Shown piece by piece: positions 37,870 to 48,929 of a DNA stretch of 64,000 bases. The notes beneath the pieces are model-generated. The model had not been told where the DNA came from, did no database searches, and saw only the letters and a list, made by a program, of their open reading frames with translations. The stretch's first letter is position 1. The number at the start of each line of letters is the position of its first letter. A program made the translations under genes and the position numbers. This DNA comes from Atrina japonica (Eukaryota; Mollusca; Bivalvia; Pterioida; Pinnidae): assembly GCA_030159075.1 (NCBI GenBank), contig BROG01000152.1, positions 124,001-188,000 of the forward strand, written 5' to 3'.

Positions 37870-38400
37870 CTACAACACTTAATTACTTACTACAATATTT
37901 ACTTACTACACATAATTACTTACTACACATAAAAACATACTACAATAATTACTACACATAACCTACTACAGTAATTATTTACTACTCATAATTCCAATAA
38001 TTACTCACTACACATAATTACTTTCTACATAATTACTTATTATACTTAATTACTTACTTCACATAATTACGTACTACAATAATTACTTATTACACATAAT
38101 TACTTACTACAATAATTATTTATTACACATAATTACTTACTACAATCATTACTTACTACACATAATTACTTACTACAATTATTACCTACTACACAGAATT
38201 ACATACTATAGACCATTTCTTACTACACATAATTTCATATTACACTTACTACACACTACACATAATTACACACTACACATAATTACTTACTACACATTTA
38301 CTACACATAGTTACACACTACACATAATTACATACTACACATAATTACTTACTATACTTACTACACATAATTACTTACTAAACATAATTACTTACCAAGA
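37870..38400. repeat. degenerate array, ACTACACATAATTACTT type (17-20 bp)
   Basis: Variants of TACTACACATAATTACTTAC run continuously up to 445 bp before exon 2. Unit length is irregular. Confidence 0.88.
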
Positions 38401-38845
38401 TTCTGACAGACGATGAACAGTCATCATTTTTATACATTAATTATCCTGATTAAAGTAATAAATCTTTTGCAGTTTAAGTGTTTTTTCTTTCATTTCATTA
38501 AAACTGCTATAAAACGTATCACAGATTTTAACTTTGTAACAAAAATCATAGATCGTAGATCCTATCTCTTTTTAAAAGACATAATTCTGTTTTGAAAAGA
38601 AAATACAGACAAGGTTTAGCAGGACAGATTCTACAACAGTGGTGTAAGCAGCAAATATTAATAAGAGGGGCAAAAACAAAATTTATATACAATTAAACAA
38701 TTTACTTATGTGTTGATAATACAAGAATTTTACCTGTATGTTGGGGTGGGGGTGTGTGGGCAGGCTCCCCATGCCCCCAGTTCCTACAGCTATGCTATTA
38801 CAATACTTCTGATATATTATGATGTATATAACTTTGTCATTACAG

Positions 38846-39092
38846 CGTACAAGTTGCTAGGGAAAAGTATATTAACAACGAGTCAGCTAGTCGCCTCAAG
38901 TCAGATCCTTCATAACACCATACCCACAGATAACTGCGATGTCCTCATTACCTTTCCACTCAACACAGAGACATGCACTCTCATGTGGCTTCTTGATCGA
39001 CTAAGGTCAAGGACGCCACATCTTATTGTGAATGTTCGTCACCATAGTAACACCAAAGGATCTGTGTTTCATATTACAGCTACATATAATGG
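38846..39092 (+). CDS. ANO8: ANO8-like exon 2
   Basis: Acceptor TCATTACAG, donor GTAAGT at 39093. It enters in phase 1 and leaves in phase 2, encoding about residues 29-110. It holds the start of the cytosolic anoctamin dimerisation-type domain: KLLGKS near the N-terminus, then DNCDVLITFP, MWLLDRLR, LIVNVRHH and HITATYNG, all closely matching ANO8 family members. There is no membrane segment here. The in-frame ATG 130 bp upstream lies in the intron and should not be used as a start. Confidence 0.95.
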
Positions 39093-39279
39093 GTAAGTTT
39101 ATAGATTTTTAATTTTTGCTGTCAACATTGCAGTGAGCACCACATGTGGTGTTTTAATGGTGGATCAACACTGTGCAACCATTTATAGCTAGAACAAAGT
39201 CTGGGGTGGAAACCTGGTTTAGCTGAACCTGAGAATTTAAACTTAAGTACTGCAGTGGCATTTCCTTTGTCAGCTACAC

Positions 39280-39391
39280 AAGCCTTAGTGGTCAAGCGGT
39301 TAGAGCATCGTGCTTTTATCCATGAAGTCTCTCACTTCTTGTCAGTGCAGGATCTACAGCTGCCGGAAATTAGGCTGGTTTGTGTGTGAAA
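39280..39391 (+). mobile_element. SINE family A, head half (5' part of an expanded SINE)
   Basis: AGCCTTAGTGGTCAAGCGGTTAGAGC-type A-box region and ATGAAGTCTCTCACTTCTTG match the SINE heads at 46871 and, on the minus strand, 62601. The body continues straight into the 57-bp array, and the SINE tail is found only after the array, at 43574. Confidence 0.8.
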
Positions 39392-42300
39392 GTTAGCCAA
39401 TTTACATACAGAAGGCCAGTGGTCTCTTTCTGGGTACATAATAACTGAGTTAGCCAATTTACATACAGATGGCCAGTGGTCTCTTTCTGGGTACATAATA
39501 ACTGAGTTAGCCAATTTACATACAGATGGCCAGTGGTCTCTTTCTGGGTACATAATAACTGAGTTAGCCAATTTACATACAGATGGCCAGTGGTCTCTTT
39601 CTGGGTACATAATAACTGAGTTAGCCAATTTACATACAGATGGCCAGTGGTCTCTTTCTGGGTACATAATAACTGAGTTAGATATTAATACAGATAGCCA
39701 GTGGTCCAATCTGGGTATACATAATAATGGCCATTTACATACAGAAGGCCAGTGGTCTCTTTCTGGGTACATAATAACTGAGTTAGCCATTTACATACAG
39801 ATGGCCAGTGCAATTTAACTGAGTTACTTACATACAGATGGCCAGTGGTCTCTTTCTGGGTACATAATAACTGAGTTAGCCAATTTACATACAGATGGCC
39901 AGTGGTCTCTTTCTGGGTACATAATAACTGAGTTAGCCAATTTACATACAGATGGCCAGTGGTCTTAATAACTCTTTCATGGGTACAGTGTCAGTCTCTC
40001 TCTGGGTACATAATAACTGAGTTAGCCAATTTTACATACAGAAGGCCAGTGGTCTCTTTCTGGGTACAAAATAACTGAGTTAGCCAATTTACATACAGAT
40101 GGCCAGTGGTCTCTTCCTGGGTACAAAATAAACTGAGTTAGCCAATTTACATACAGATGGCCAGTGGTCTCTTTCTGGGTACATAATTAACTGAGTTAGC
40201 CAATTTACATACAGAAGGCCAGTGGTCTCTTTCTGGGTACATAATAACTGAGTTAGCCAATTTACATACAGATGGCCAGTCTTTCTGGGTACATAATAAC
40301 TGGTTAGCCAATTTACTACTTGGTCTCTTTCTGGGTACATAATAACTGAGTTAGCCAATTTACATACAGATGGCCAGTGGTCTCTTTCTGGGTACATAAT
40401 AACTGAGTTAGCCAATTTATCAGATTTCTGGGGTACATAATAACTGAGTTAGCCAATTTACATACAGATTAGCCAATTTCTTTCTGGGTACATAATAAAC
40501 TGAGATTTACATACAGATGCCAGTGGTCTCTTTCTGGGTACATAATAACTGAGTTAGCCAATGGCCAGTGGTCTCTTTCTGGGTAAATAACTGAGTTAGC
40601 CAATTTATATACAGATGGCCAGTGGTCTCTTTCTGGGTACATAATAACTGAGTTAGCCCTATTTACATACAGATGGCCAGTGGTCTCTTTCTGGGTACAT
40701 AATAACTGAGTTAGCCAATTTACATACAGATGGCCAGTGGTCTCTTTCTGGGTACATAATAACTGAGTTAGCCAATTTACATACAGATGGCCAGTGGTCT
40801 CTTTCTGGGTACATGAGTTAGCCAATTTACATACAGATGGCCAGTGGTCTCTCTCTGGGTACATAATAACTGAGTTAGCCAATTTACATACAGAAGGCCA
40901 GTGGTCTCTTTCTGGGTACATAATAACTGAGTTAGCCAATTTACATACAGATGGCCAGTGGTTTCTTTCTGGGTACATAATAACTGAGTTAGCCAATTTA
41001 CATACAGATGGCCAGTGGTCTCTTTCTGGGTACATAATAACTGAGTTAGCCAATTTACATACAGATGGCCAGTGGTCTCTTTCTGGGTACATAATAACTG
41101 AGTTAGCCAATTTACATACAGATGGCCAGTGGTCTCTTTCTGGGTACATAATAACTGAGTTAGCCATTTAAAACAGATGGCCAGTGGTGCCTTTCTGGGT
41201 TCATAATAACTGAAAATTTTGCAGATGGCCAGTGGTCTCTTTCTGGGTACATAATAACTGAGTATTTTATATACAGATGGCCAGTGGTTTCTTTTCTGGG
41301 TACAATAAAGAAAATTTAATACAGATGGCGTGGTCCTTTCTGGGTACATAATCAGTTAGCAAATACAGATGGCCAGTGTCTCTTTCTGTCGTACAAATAA
41401 CTGATTTTGTTTACATACAGAGACCAGTGGTCTACATAATAACTGATTAAAAATTTACATACAGATTCCAGTGGTCTCTTTCTGGGTACATAATAAATGA
41501 GCAGAACATACAGACCCTCTTTCTGTATCATAACGAGTTAGCCATAAATAATGGCCAGTGGTCTCTTTCTGGGTACATAAAACTGAGTTAGCCAATTTAC
41601 ATATGATGGCCATTTCTCTATCTGGGTATAATGAGTTAGCCAATTTACATACAGTCCAGTGACTCTTTCTGATACATAATAACAGCAAATTTATATACAG
41701 ATGGCCAGTTATACAAATAACTGAGTTAGCAATTTACATACAGATGGCCAGTGGTCTCTTTTATCACTGAGTTAGCCAATTTACATACAGATGGCCAGTC
41801 AGTAAGTTTCTGGGTACATGTAGGAGTTAGCCAATTTACATACAGATCAGTGTCTCTTTCTGGGTACATACATAACTGAGTTAGCCAATTTACAAATTGG
41901 CCAGTGGTCTCTCTCTGGGTACATAATAATTGAAATTTACATACAGATGGCCACTCTTGAGGGTACATAATAACTGAGTTATTTACAAAAAGATGGCCAG
42001 TGGTCTCTTTCTGGGTACATAATAACTGATTTAGCCAATTTACATACAGAAAATGAGATACATAATAACTGAGTTAGCCATTTAAATACAGATGGCCATT
42101 TCTCTTTCTGGGTAAAAGAAACTGAGTTAGCCATTTACATTTAGACATAATAACTGAGTTAAATTACATACAGATGGCCAACAAAAAACTGATTAGCCAA
42201 TTTACATACAGATGGCCAGTTCTCTTTCTGGGTACATAATAACAAACCAATTTATTATACAGTCACAGTGGTCTCTGTTGGGTACAAATAACTGAGTTAG

Positions 42301-43573
42301 CCAATTTACATACAGATGGCCAGTGGTCCTGGGTACATAATAAAGTTTAGCCAATTTACATCAGATGACACAAATAACTGAGTTAGCCAATTTACATACA
42401 GATGGCCAGTGGTGTCATAATAACTGAGTTAGCCATAGTACATACAGATGGCCAGTGTCTCTTTCTGACTTTAACTGAGTTAGCCAATTTACATACAGAT
42501 GGCCAGTGGTCTCTTTCTGGGTAATAATTGAGTTAGAATTTACATACAGATGGCAGTGGTCTCACTGGGTACATAATAAAGTTAGCCAATTCAGATGGCC
42601 AGTGGTCTCTTTTGGGTACATAATAACTGAGTTAGCCAATTTACATACAGATGGCCTGTGGTCTCTTTCTGGGTACATAATAACTGAGTTAGCCAATTAC
42701 ATACAGATGGCAGTGGTCTCTCTCTTACATAATGACTGGTTCCAATTTACATACAGAAGGCCAGTGGTCTCTCTATGGGTACATAATAACTGAGAGACTT
42801 TACATACAGATGGCCAGTGGTCTCTCTCTGGGTACATAATAACTGAGTGTGATGGTGGTCTCTCTCTGGGTACATAATAACTGAGTTAGCCAATTTACTA
42901 CATACAGACAGGTGGTCTCTTTCAGTTTACATAATAACTGAGTTAGCCAATTTACATACAGATAACCAATGGTCTCTTTCTGGGTACATAATAACTGAGT
43001 TAGCCAATTTACATACAGATGGCCAGTGGTATCTATCTGGGTACATAATAACTGAGTTAGCCAATTTACATACAGATGGCCAGTGGTCTCTTTCTGGGTA
43101 CATAATAACTGAGTGTGAGCCAATTGACACACAGATGGCCAGTGGTCTTTTTCTGGGTACATAATAACTGAGTTAGCCAATTTAAGGGCAGTGTATTCTT
43201 TCTGGGTACATAATAACTGAGTTAGCCAATTTACATACAGATGGCCAGTGGTCTGGGTACATAATAACTGGCTTAGTGTATGGCTGGTTTTTCTGGGTAC
43301 ATAATAACTGATTGCCAATTTACATACAGATGGCCAGTGGTCTCTTTCTGGGTACATGATAACTGAGTTAGCCAATACATACAGTGTATCTCTTTCTTGG
43401 TACATAATAACTGAGTTAGCCAATTTACATACAGATGAGTGGTCTCTTTCTGGGTACGAGTTAGCCAATATCATACAGATGGCCAGTGGTCTCTTTCTGG
43501 GTACATAATAACTGAGTTAGCCAATTTACATACAGATGGCCAGTGGTCTCTTTCTGGGTACATAATAACTGAG
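39392..43573. repeat. 57-bp satellite derived from the SINE body, about 73 copies
   Basis: The unit is GTTAGCCAATTTACATACAG, ATGGCCAGTGGTCTCTTTCT and GGGTACATAATAACTGA; starts at 39449 and 39506 give 57 bp. It aligns to the SINE middle (AGTTTATTTGTGGAATGCCA, GTGGTATCTTCCCGGGTACA, read from the minus-strand SINE at 62601). 57 bp is 19 codons, so minus-strand frames with a 19-residue repeat are open for up to 232 codons; these are artefacts. The block 41160-42800 is riddled with indels, while both flanks are nearly uniform. Confidence 0.93.
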
Positions 43574-43650
43574 TTCTGTCCCCCGCCATTAAAAAACTGG
43601 CTGCCACTATATAATTGAAAAATTGCTGAGTGTGGCATAAAACGCTATTT
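43574..43650 (+). mobile_element. SINE family A, tail half (3' end of the expanded SINE)
   Basis: CTGTCCCCCGCCATTAAAAA, CTGGCTGCCACTATATAATT and GAAAAATTGCTGAGTGTGGC with CATAAAACGC match the tail of the intact SINE at 46871-47113. This completes the element whose head is at 39280. Confidence 0.85.
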
Positions 43651-43959
43651 AGAATTGACTGTTATGTGTCGGCCTCATGTCAGTAGCAAAGATATGTGTG
43701 TGTCGTAGAAATGATTTTGTTTGAGACTGATTATTTTATTCTGAATGAGCAGAAAATATGACTCTGTATCACGCCATAAAAAATTATTTAAAATTTATGG
43801 CATTTCGTATGATTGAAAAAGTCTTGACAGATATAAAACAGCAATGAAAAAATTATAAAATACTGAATCAAAATTAACATGTTTTATCATACCACTTTGA
43901 GTGTCGCAGTCAGTAAGTTACATGTAGGGTGGTACCCAATCAGAGTAACAACTACACCA

Positions 43960-44020
43960 TTAAAAATTGGCCGCCACCATATAATTGAAAGACTGTTGAG
44001 ACATAAAACACTATTAAAAA
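43960..44020 (+). mobile_element. SINE family A tail fragment
   Basis: CCATTAAAAATTGGCCGCCA, CCATATAATTGAAAGACTG and TTGAGACATAAAACAC match the family A tail. The head is absent, so it is 5'-truncated or degraded. Confidence 0.6.
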
Positions 44021-44325
44021 AAACGAAATAAGATTTAAAAAGAATGAAATCAGATTTAAAAAGATTTAAAAAGAATGAAATAAAATTAAAGAAAAAAAAA
44101 AGATAGTAATTTCTTTTAGCAAGGCAAACATATTAGAAGTCACAGGTCTGTTGGGTGAAACATTCAACTAAAGTACAATTCCATGACACAAAGTTATACA
44201 TCAACAAAACCCCCATATATTGTCATGGTTCATAGTATGTGTCAAGACTTGGTCCCATTTCACTAGGTAGTGCCTCAATGTTAGTTAGAATATCTTCACA
44301 CTCCACAAAAGATCAACTAAATGTT

Positions 44326-44520
44326 CAGTGGAACCTCTCTATTAAGACCACCTGACTGACTGATGCAAAGTGGTCTGATTAATGAGGTGGTCTCTTAAGT
44401 GAGGTTCTGTACTGATTCATTATAAATGAAGAGACTGGAAAATCATGGTCTTAACTGAGAGGTGGTCTCCTTAGAGAGGTGGCCTCCTAAGTGAGGTGGT
44501 CTTCAGTTTACATTTCACTG
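44326..44520. mobile_element. MITE family 1 copy (195 bp)
   Basis: CAGTGGAACCTCTCTATTAAG at the left and a right end TTTCACTG followed by TA. GACCACCTGACTGACTG and GGTGGTCTC blocks occur in both orientations. The internal segment GACTGGAAAATCATGGTC also occurs as a degraded form in the copy at 47188. Confidence 0.65.
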
Positions 44521-44634
44521 TATTTGATCAGCTAACCAATCTCTGGATTAAGGTCTGATAGATATATATATATACATGTATGAAGTCATGGCATATGTCT
44601 GCAGATAATGGTGTGAGATTGAACAGCTGTGTAT

Positions 44635-45340
44635 CTTTTTTATTGACTGTTATGACTGGCGTAAGGCAGTGTATCTTTTATTGACTGTTATGACTGGAGT
44701 ATGGCTGTGTATCTTTTTTATTGACTGTTATGACTGGCGTAAGACAGTGTATCTTTTATTGACTGTTATGACTGGAGTATGACGGTGTATCTTTTATTGA
44801 CTGTTATGACTGGAGTATGACGGTGTATCTTTTATTGACTGTTATGACTGGAGTATGACGGTGTATCTTTTATTGACTGTTATGACTGGAGTATGACGGT
44901 GTATCTTTTATTGACTGTTATGAACTTCCTGTATCATTGACTTTATGATGAATGACGGTGTATCTTTTATTGACTGTTATGACTGGAGTATGACGGTATA
45001 TCTTTTATTGACTGTTATGACTGGAGTATGACAGTGTATCTTTTATTGACTGTTATGACTGGAGTATGACGGTGTATCTTTTATTGATTGTTATGACTGG
45101 CATATGACCGTGTATCTGTTATAGACTGTTATGACTTTAGTATAGCTGTGTTTCGTTTCTTTACTGTTATGACTGGCGTATGACCATGTATCTTTTATAG
45201 AATGTTTTGACTAGTATGGACTGTTATGACTGGAGTATGGCTGTGTATCTTTTAATGACTGTTTATTTACTGTTATGACCAGAGTATAGCTGTGTATCTT
45301 CTATTGATTGTTATGACTGGCGTATGACAGTGTATCCTGT
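44635..45340. repeat. 38-bp minisatellite, about 18 copies
   Basis: The unit is GACTGGAGTATGACGGTG plus TATCTTTTATTGACTGTTAT; starts at 44771 and 44809 give 38 bp. The right third is more diverged. Confidence 0.9.
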
Positions 45341-45509
45341 TACTTAAATTATACACGAATGACAAACTTCCTGATCATTGTTTAATGAACAAACAATATG
45401 ACATGACAGTTGACTTATTTATCAACTCTTTGTATCTGATTTGACTTAGTCATCGGTCTGTAAAAGGTTATGATACTCTAATTTATTAATAAATTATTAA
45501 TAAAGTATC

Positions 45510-45805
45510 ATTGGATATCTATATCAGCTATGTATCATTTGATATCTATATCAGCTATGTATCATTTGATATCTATATCAGCTATGTATCATCGATATCT
45601 ATATCAGCTATATATCATTGGATATCTATATCAGCTATATATCATTGGATATCTATATCAGCTATGTATCATTGGATATCTATATCAGCTATCTATCATT
45701 GGTTATTTATATCAGCTATATATCATTGGATATCTATATCAGCTATCTATCATTGGTTGTTTATATCAGCTATATATCATTGGATATCTATATCAGCAAT
45801 ATGTA
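45510..45805. repeat. 27-bp minisatellite, about 11 copies
   Basis: The unit is TCATTGGATATCTATATCAG plus CTATATA. 27 bp is 9 codons, which explains three overlapping plus-strand frames of 62-112 codons that are not genes. Confidence 0.9.
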
Positions 45806-45869
45806 ATTTAATTGAGCTTGAAAGCAACACTTTGGAATTTGAATTTTGAATGTTATTTTTACACAGTAA

Positions 45870-46052
45870 TTTTTCAGTCGTATATTGGCGGTTACATTTG
45901 TACCCAGGAAGAGACCACCGGCCTTCCGCAAGTAAACAGGCAAACTTTCTCCCAAAAATCAGCTTAGGTTCCAGTTGGACTCGAACCTGTGCTGACCAGA
46001 AGTGAGATACTTCATGGTTTCAAGCATGATGCTCTAACCAATCGACCATGAC
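45870..46052 (-). mobile_element. SINE family A, minus strand, with internal deletion
   Basis: On the minus strand there is a head with TTAGAGCATCATGCTTGAAA-type sequence, the B-box AGGTTCGAGTCC, and body and tail remnants (ACGACTGAAAAATTAC). Compared with 62601-62851 it lacks part of the tail region. Confidence 0.7.
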
Positions 46053-46870
46053 TTTTGTTTGTAATATATGACAGATCACATAAATATAAATATGTGTTGT
46101 TGACACTGTTAGCCACAAATGTTTTTCATCATCCTGTTATATGTAAAACAATTAAATATTCTCTGGTTTCATTACAGTATCTTTTTATATATAACATAAC
46201 ATCTGGTATATTCAAATTTCTTCATGTATATCAAACAATATTTCCAAAAGGCCAATGAAAACAATTTTGTTTTGGGGTTTTCTTTCCAACTAAGGTACAG
46301 TAAAACTTGCCCATCACAAGTTTCAAGGGACCTTATTGTTCAGTGTGTTATTATGACAGTTTGTTATACAGTTGCATGTAAAATGAAGTGGGCTGAAGGC
46401 TTACAACAAAATTTGTAAAGAAAATTTCACTGTTATTCTAGGCTAAACAGGAACTTTCCACGAATTCAAAAGAAAATAGAAAAATTTTTGTTACATTTTT
46501 ATTTTCACAACTTATTTAATTTTTGCTTGGCAAAAAAGTGACTTTGTTACAGTTCTATAAAAGATGTTGGTTAAAAATTCAAAGGATATAGAAATTGGTT
46601 TGTTATAAGCTAAAATATGTTACATAAAATTTGTTGTAAAATTGTTTTATCAACTGATAATATATAGAGGTGCAGTCAAGGAATATTTATTGATTCCTGA
46701 TGTGCATTCATTCATACAACCTAAGTTAGTTATATATTCAATTTTTACTGTACATGTAATTAAACAAAATCTTGGAATGAACTTTGTGAAATTCACATAT
46801 AATTAATTTTATACCTTTTGATGACATCATTGTTAAACCAATCTCATAATCATGATAGACAATTGCTCTT

Positions 46871-47113
46871 GGGGCCTCTGTGTCGGAGTCGTTAGAGAAT
46901 CATGCTTTATATCACGACATCTCTCAACTCTGCCATTGTGGGTTTGAGTCCCGCTGGAACCTACAGAAACTTTGCAGATAGTTGGTGGTCTTTTCTGAGT
47001 TACATTGCAGCTGGGTTCTCTCCTTTGCCATTTTGATATTTAAAAACTGGCAGTCACTATACGACTGAAAAATTGTTGAGTGTGGCATAAAACACCATTG
47101 AAGAAACAAAATA
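46871..47113 (+). mobile_element. SINE family A, full-length plus-strand copy
   Basis: Head GGGGCCTCTGTGTCGGAGTC with A-box-like GTTAGAGAATCATGC, B-box GGGTTTGAGTCCC, body GTTGGTGGTCTTTTCTGAG, tail AAACTGGCAGTCACTATACG and TTGTTGAGTGTGGCATAAAA. It serves here as the reference for the expanded copy at 39280-43650. Confidence 0.8.
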
Positions 47114-47187
47114 AATGCTTTTATACAAATAGTTCAGCTAGCCAGGTTTTAGATTAAACAGATATTTTATCATGTTAAAATGACATT

Positions 47188-47675
47188 ACACGGCCTGAAG
47201 ACCACCTCACTAAGGAGACCACCTTACAATTAAGACCACAGAATTCCAGTCTCTTCATTAATTTTGAATCAGTACAGAACCCTTCTTAAGAGACCATCTC
47301 ACTAATCAGACCACTTTGAGTCATTCAGTCAGTTGGTCTTAATAGCAAGGTTCCACTGTAACACCTCACTAATCAGACCACTTTGAGTCAGTCAGTCAGT
47401 TGGTCTTAATAGCAAGGTTCCACTGTAACACCTCACTAATCAGACCACTTTGAGTCAGTCAGTCAGTTGGTCTTAATAGCAAGGTTCCACTGTAACACCT
47501 CACTAATCAGACCACTCGGAGTCAGTCAGTTAGGTGGTCTTAATAGTGAGGTTCCACTGTACACCTTAATCAGACCACTTTTGCATTCAGTTAGGTGGTC
47601 TAACTTAGTTCCATATGAACCCACTTTGATTCATTCAGTTACTGATAGTGAGGGTTCCACTGTAACACCTCACTT
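47188..47675. repeat. MITE family 1 with a tandemly expanded right end (about 68-bp units)
   Basis: A MITE-like left part (GACCACCTCACTAAGGAGAC) is followed by about five repeats of CACTAATCAGACCACTTTG, AGTCAGTCAGTTGGTCTTAA and TAGCAAGGTTCCACTGTAAC. The last unit is degenerate and ends 17 bp before exon 3. This is the same type of expansion as at 33260-34420. Confidence 0.85.
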
Positions 47676-47692
47676 TCAACCACTTTTTTCAG

Positions 47693-47981
47693 GCTTCTCC
47701 AAGGAGCAGAAGACATATTACTTGATATGCCATTCTGATGGAAACAGCTTTCCAAGGAGCAGAAGACCTGGCCATTCGGAAACAGCTTAAGGATGATTTT
47801 GGAGGTGGGATGAAAGAGTTTAGCATAGTGGAGAGTGAGTGCTTTCAATATGTGGAAGATGAAAGTAAATTCTTCAACAGTCAGGAAAGACAAAGCATCA
47901 TACGTCACATGCTGTATAATCTCAGAGCGGTCCAGGGGGAACAACTGGGGAAGATAACATTTCTTGAAGGACAAGCAATAT
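47693..47981 (+). CDS. ANO8: ANO8-like exon 3, frame-disrupted by a 53-bp duplication
   Basis: Acceptor CTTTTTTCAG, donor GTAAGT at 47982. It enters in phase 2, reads GLLQGAED as expected for ANO8, then ILLDMPF and a TGA at 47736-47738. A second copy of the same 20-21 bp (CCAAGGAGCAGAAGAC) lies 53 bp downstream, and from it the frame continues correctly (LAIRKQLK, DDFGGGMKEFS, SQERQSIIR, LRAVQGE, FLEGQAI). Without 53 bp the exon is 236 nt and phases fit on both sides. An AG at 47746-47747 before the second copy is a possible cryptic acceptor, but it would give the wrong frame. Cause unresolved: assembly error, a null allele, or a true lineage-specific change. Confidence 0.9.
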
Positions 47982-48049
47982 GTAAGTTGAATATTCATGT
48001 ATAGTACAGCTTCTACAATCAGAACTTGGACTGATACATTTGTTTGGAT

Positions 48050-48200
48050 TTTTGGGGGACTATTTGGTTTTCAGAGGATTTGTTTGTTATTAGGGACTAT
48101 TTGGTTTTTGGAGGATTTGTTTGTTATTAGAGACTATTTGGTTTTTGGAGGGTGTGTTTGTTTATTTAGGGTCTGTTTTGTTTTTAGAGGTTCTGTTTGT
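48050..48200. repeat. 37-bp tandem repeat, 3-4 copies
   Basis: GGGACTATTTGGTTTTTGG and AGGATTTGTTTGTTATTA recur at 37-bp spacing (48058, 48095, 48132), then degrade. Confidence 0.75.
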
Positions 48201-48207
48201 TTGGTTT

Positions 48208-48860
48208 TTTTAGCTCACCTAAGCCAAAGGCTCAAGTGAACTATTGTGATAATTCCCAGTCCACTGTCCTTAGACTTTTCATATTTTCAACTTCTTCTCT
48301 GAATCCACTGAAAGGATTTGAACAAAACTTTACAAGAAGCAAGTTCTCGGTTTTTTTTTACCAAGATTGTAGTTTTCAGCCAGATCGGCCAAGGGTGGAT
48401 CTAGGGTGGGGCAAAATAGATCCCAGAAGGTGCCCTACCTTAAAAATATTTTTCTCCAGAACCGCTGCATGAATTGAAAAATTTATTGTTTCTGAATTAT
48501 CTTCATGGGTATATGATTAAAATTTGTATTTTTCATGGAAATCAGAATATTAATTTTTGACACCTTTTTGCTTGTAATTAGTGAAGAAATTGTTTTGTGC
48601 AAGAATTTTGCCAAGATTTAAATTTAGAATTTACTCTGAATTTCTTGAAACTGCAATACAGTGGTTGGATTTTTTCTCATGTTCAGCTTGTTCTTTGAAA
48701 CAAATGAAGGGAATTTGATGAAACTTTACAGAAAGCAAGTACTCACACCATATTTGTGTTATTTTGGCCAGATCAAGATAAATATTCTTCTTGGTCTTCT
48801 TTCCATTATTTTTAGATGGTTCTCTGGTGAGCAAATAAGGCCCACACAGGTCTCTTGTTT
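48208..48860 (+). mobile_element. dispersed repeat of the AGCTCACCTAAGCCAAAGGCT type
   Basis: It starts TTTAGCTCACCTAAGCCAAAG and ends near CTGGTGAGCAAATAAGGCCC and CTCTTGTTTG. A related start (GGTCACCTGAGTCAAAGGCT) is at 63762. I recognise this as a type of interspersed, non-coding repeat common in bivalve genomes; its class is uncertain. Inside, an ACAAAACTTTACAAGAAGC-like block occurs twice (about 48320 and 48720). Confidence 0.55.
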
Positions 48861-48929
48861 GGGGGAGGGTCTGTTTGGTTTACTGGAGAGTCTCTCTGGA
48901 TGTTGGAGGGTGTGTTTAGTTTAAGGAGG

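Larger units (their letters stand above)
1128..38845 (+). other. intron 1 (37.7 kb, repeat-filled)
   Basis: Donor GTAAGT, acceptor TCATTACAG. Main tandem arrays, each entered separately, fill roughly half of it. The stretches between arrays (for example 7326-7600, 11042-11980, 16630-18140, 18250-19130, 26710-27400, 31030-32730, 36500-37640) are AT-rich and hold no gene, RNA or exon that I can support. The 120-codon open frame at 16706-17068 is isoleucine/leucine-rich AT noise with no recognisable domain. Confidence 0.7.

Noticed and set aside
39332..43474. Minus-strand frames with a 19-residue repeat such as MYPERDHWPSVCKLANSV
   Set aside because: They come from the 57-bp SINE-derived satellite, have no independent start or domain, and are interrupted by array indels.
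47738..48004. METAFQGAEDL as the true start of an ANO8 protein or a separate gene
   Set aside because: The ATG arises within the 53-bp duplication. Upstream exon 2 encodes the conserved N-terminal domain in matching phase, so this is an exon fragment, not a new start.
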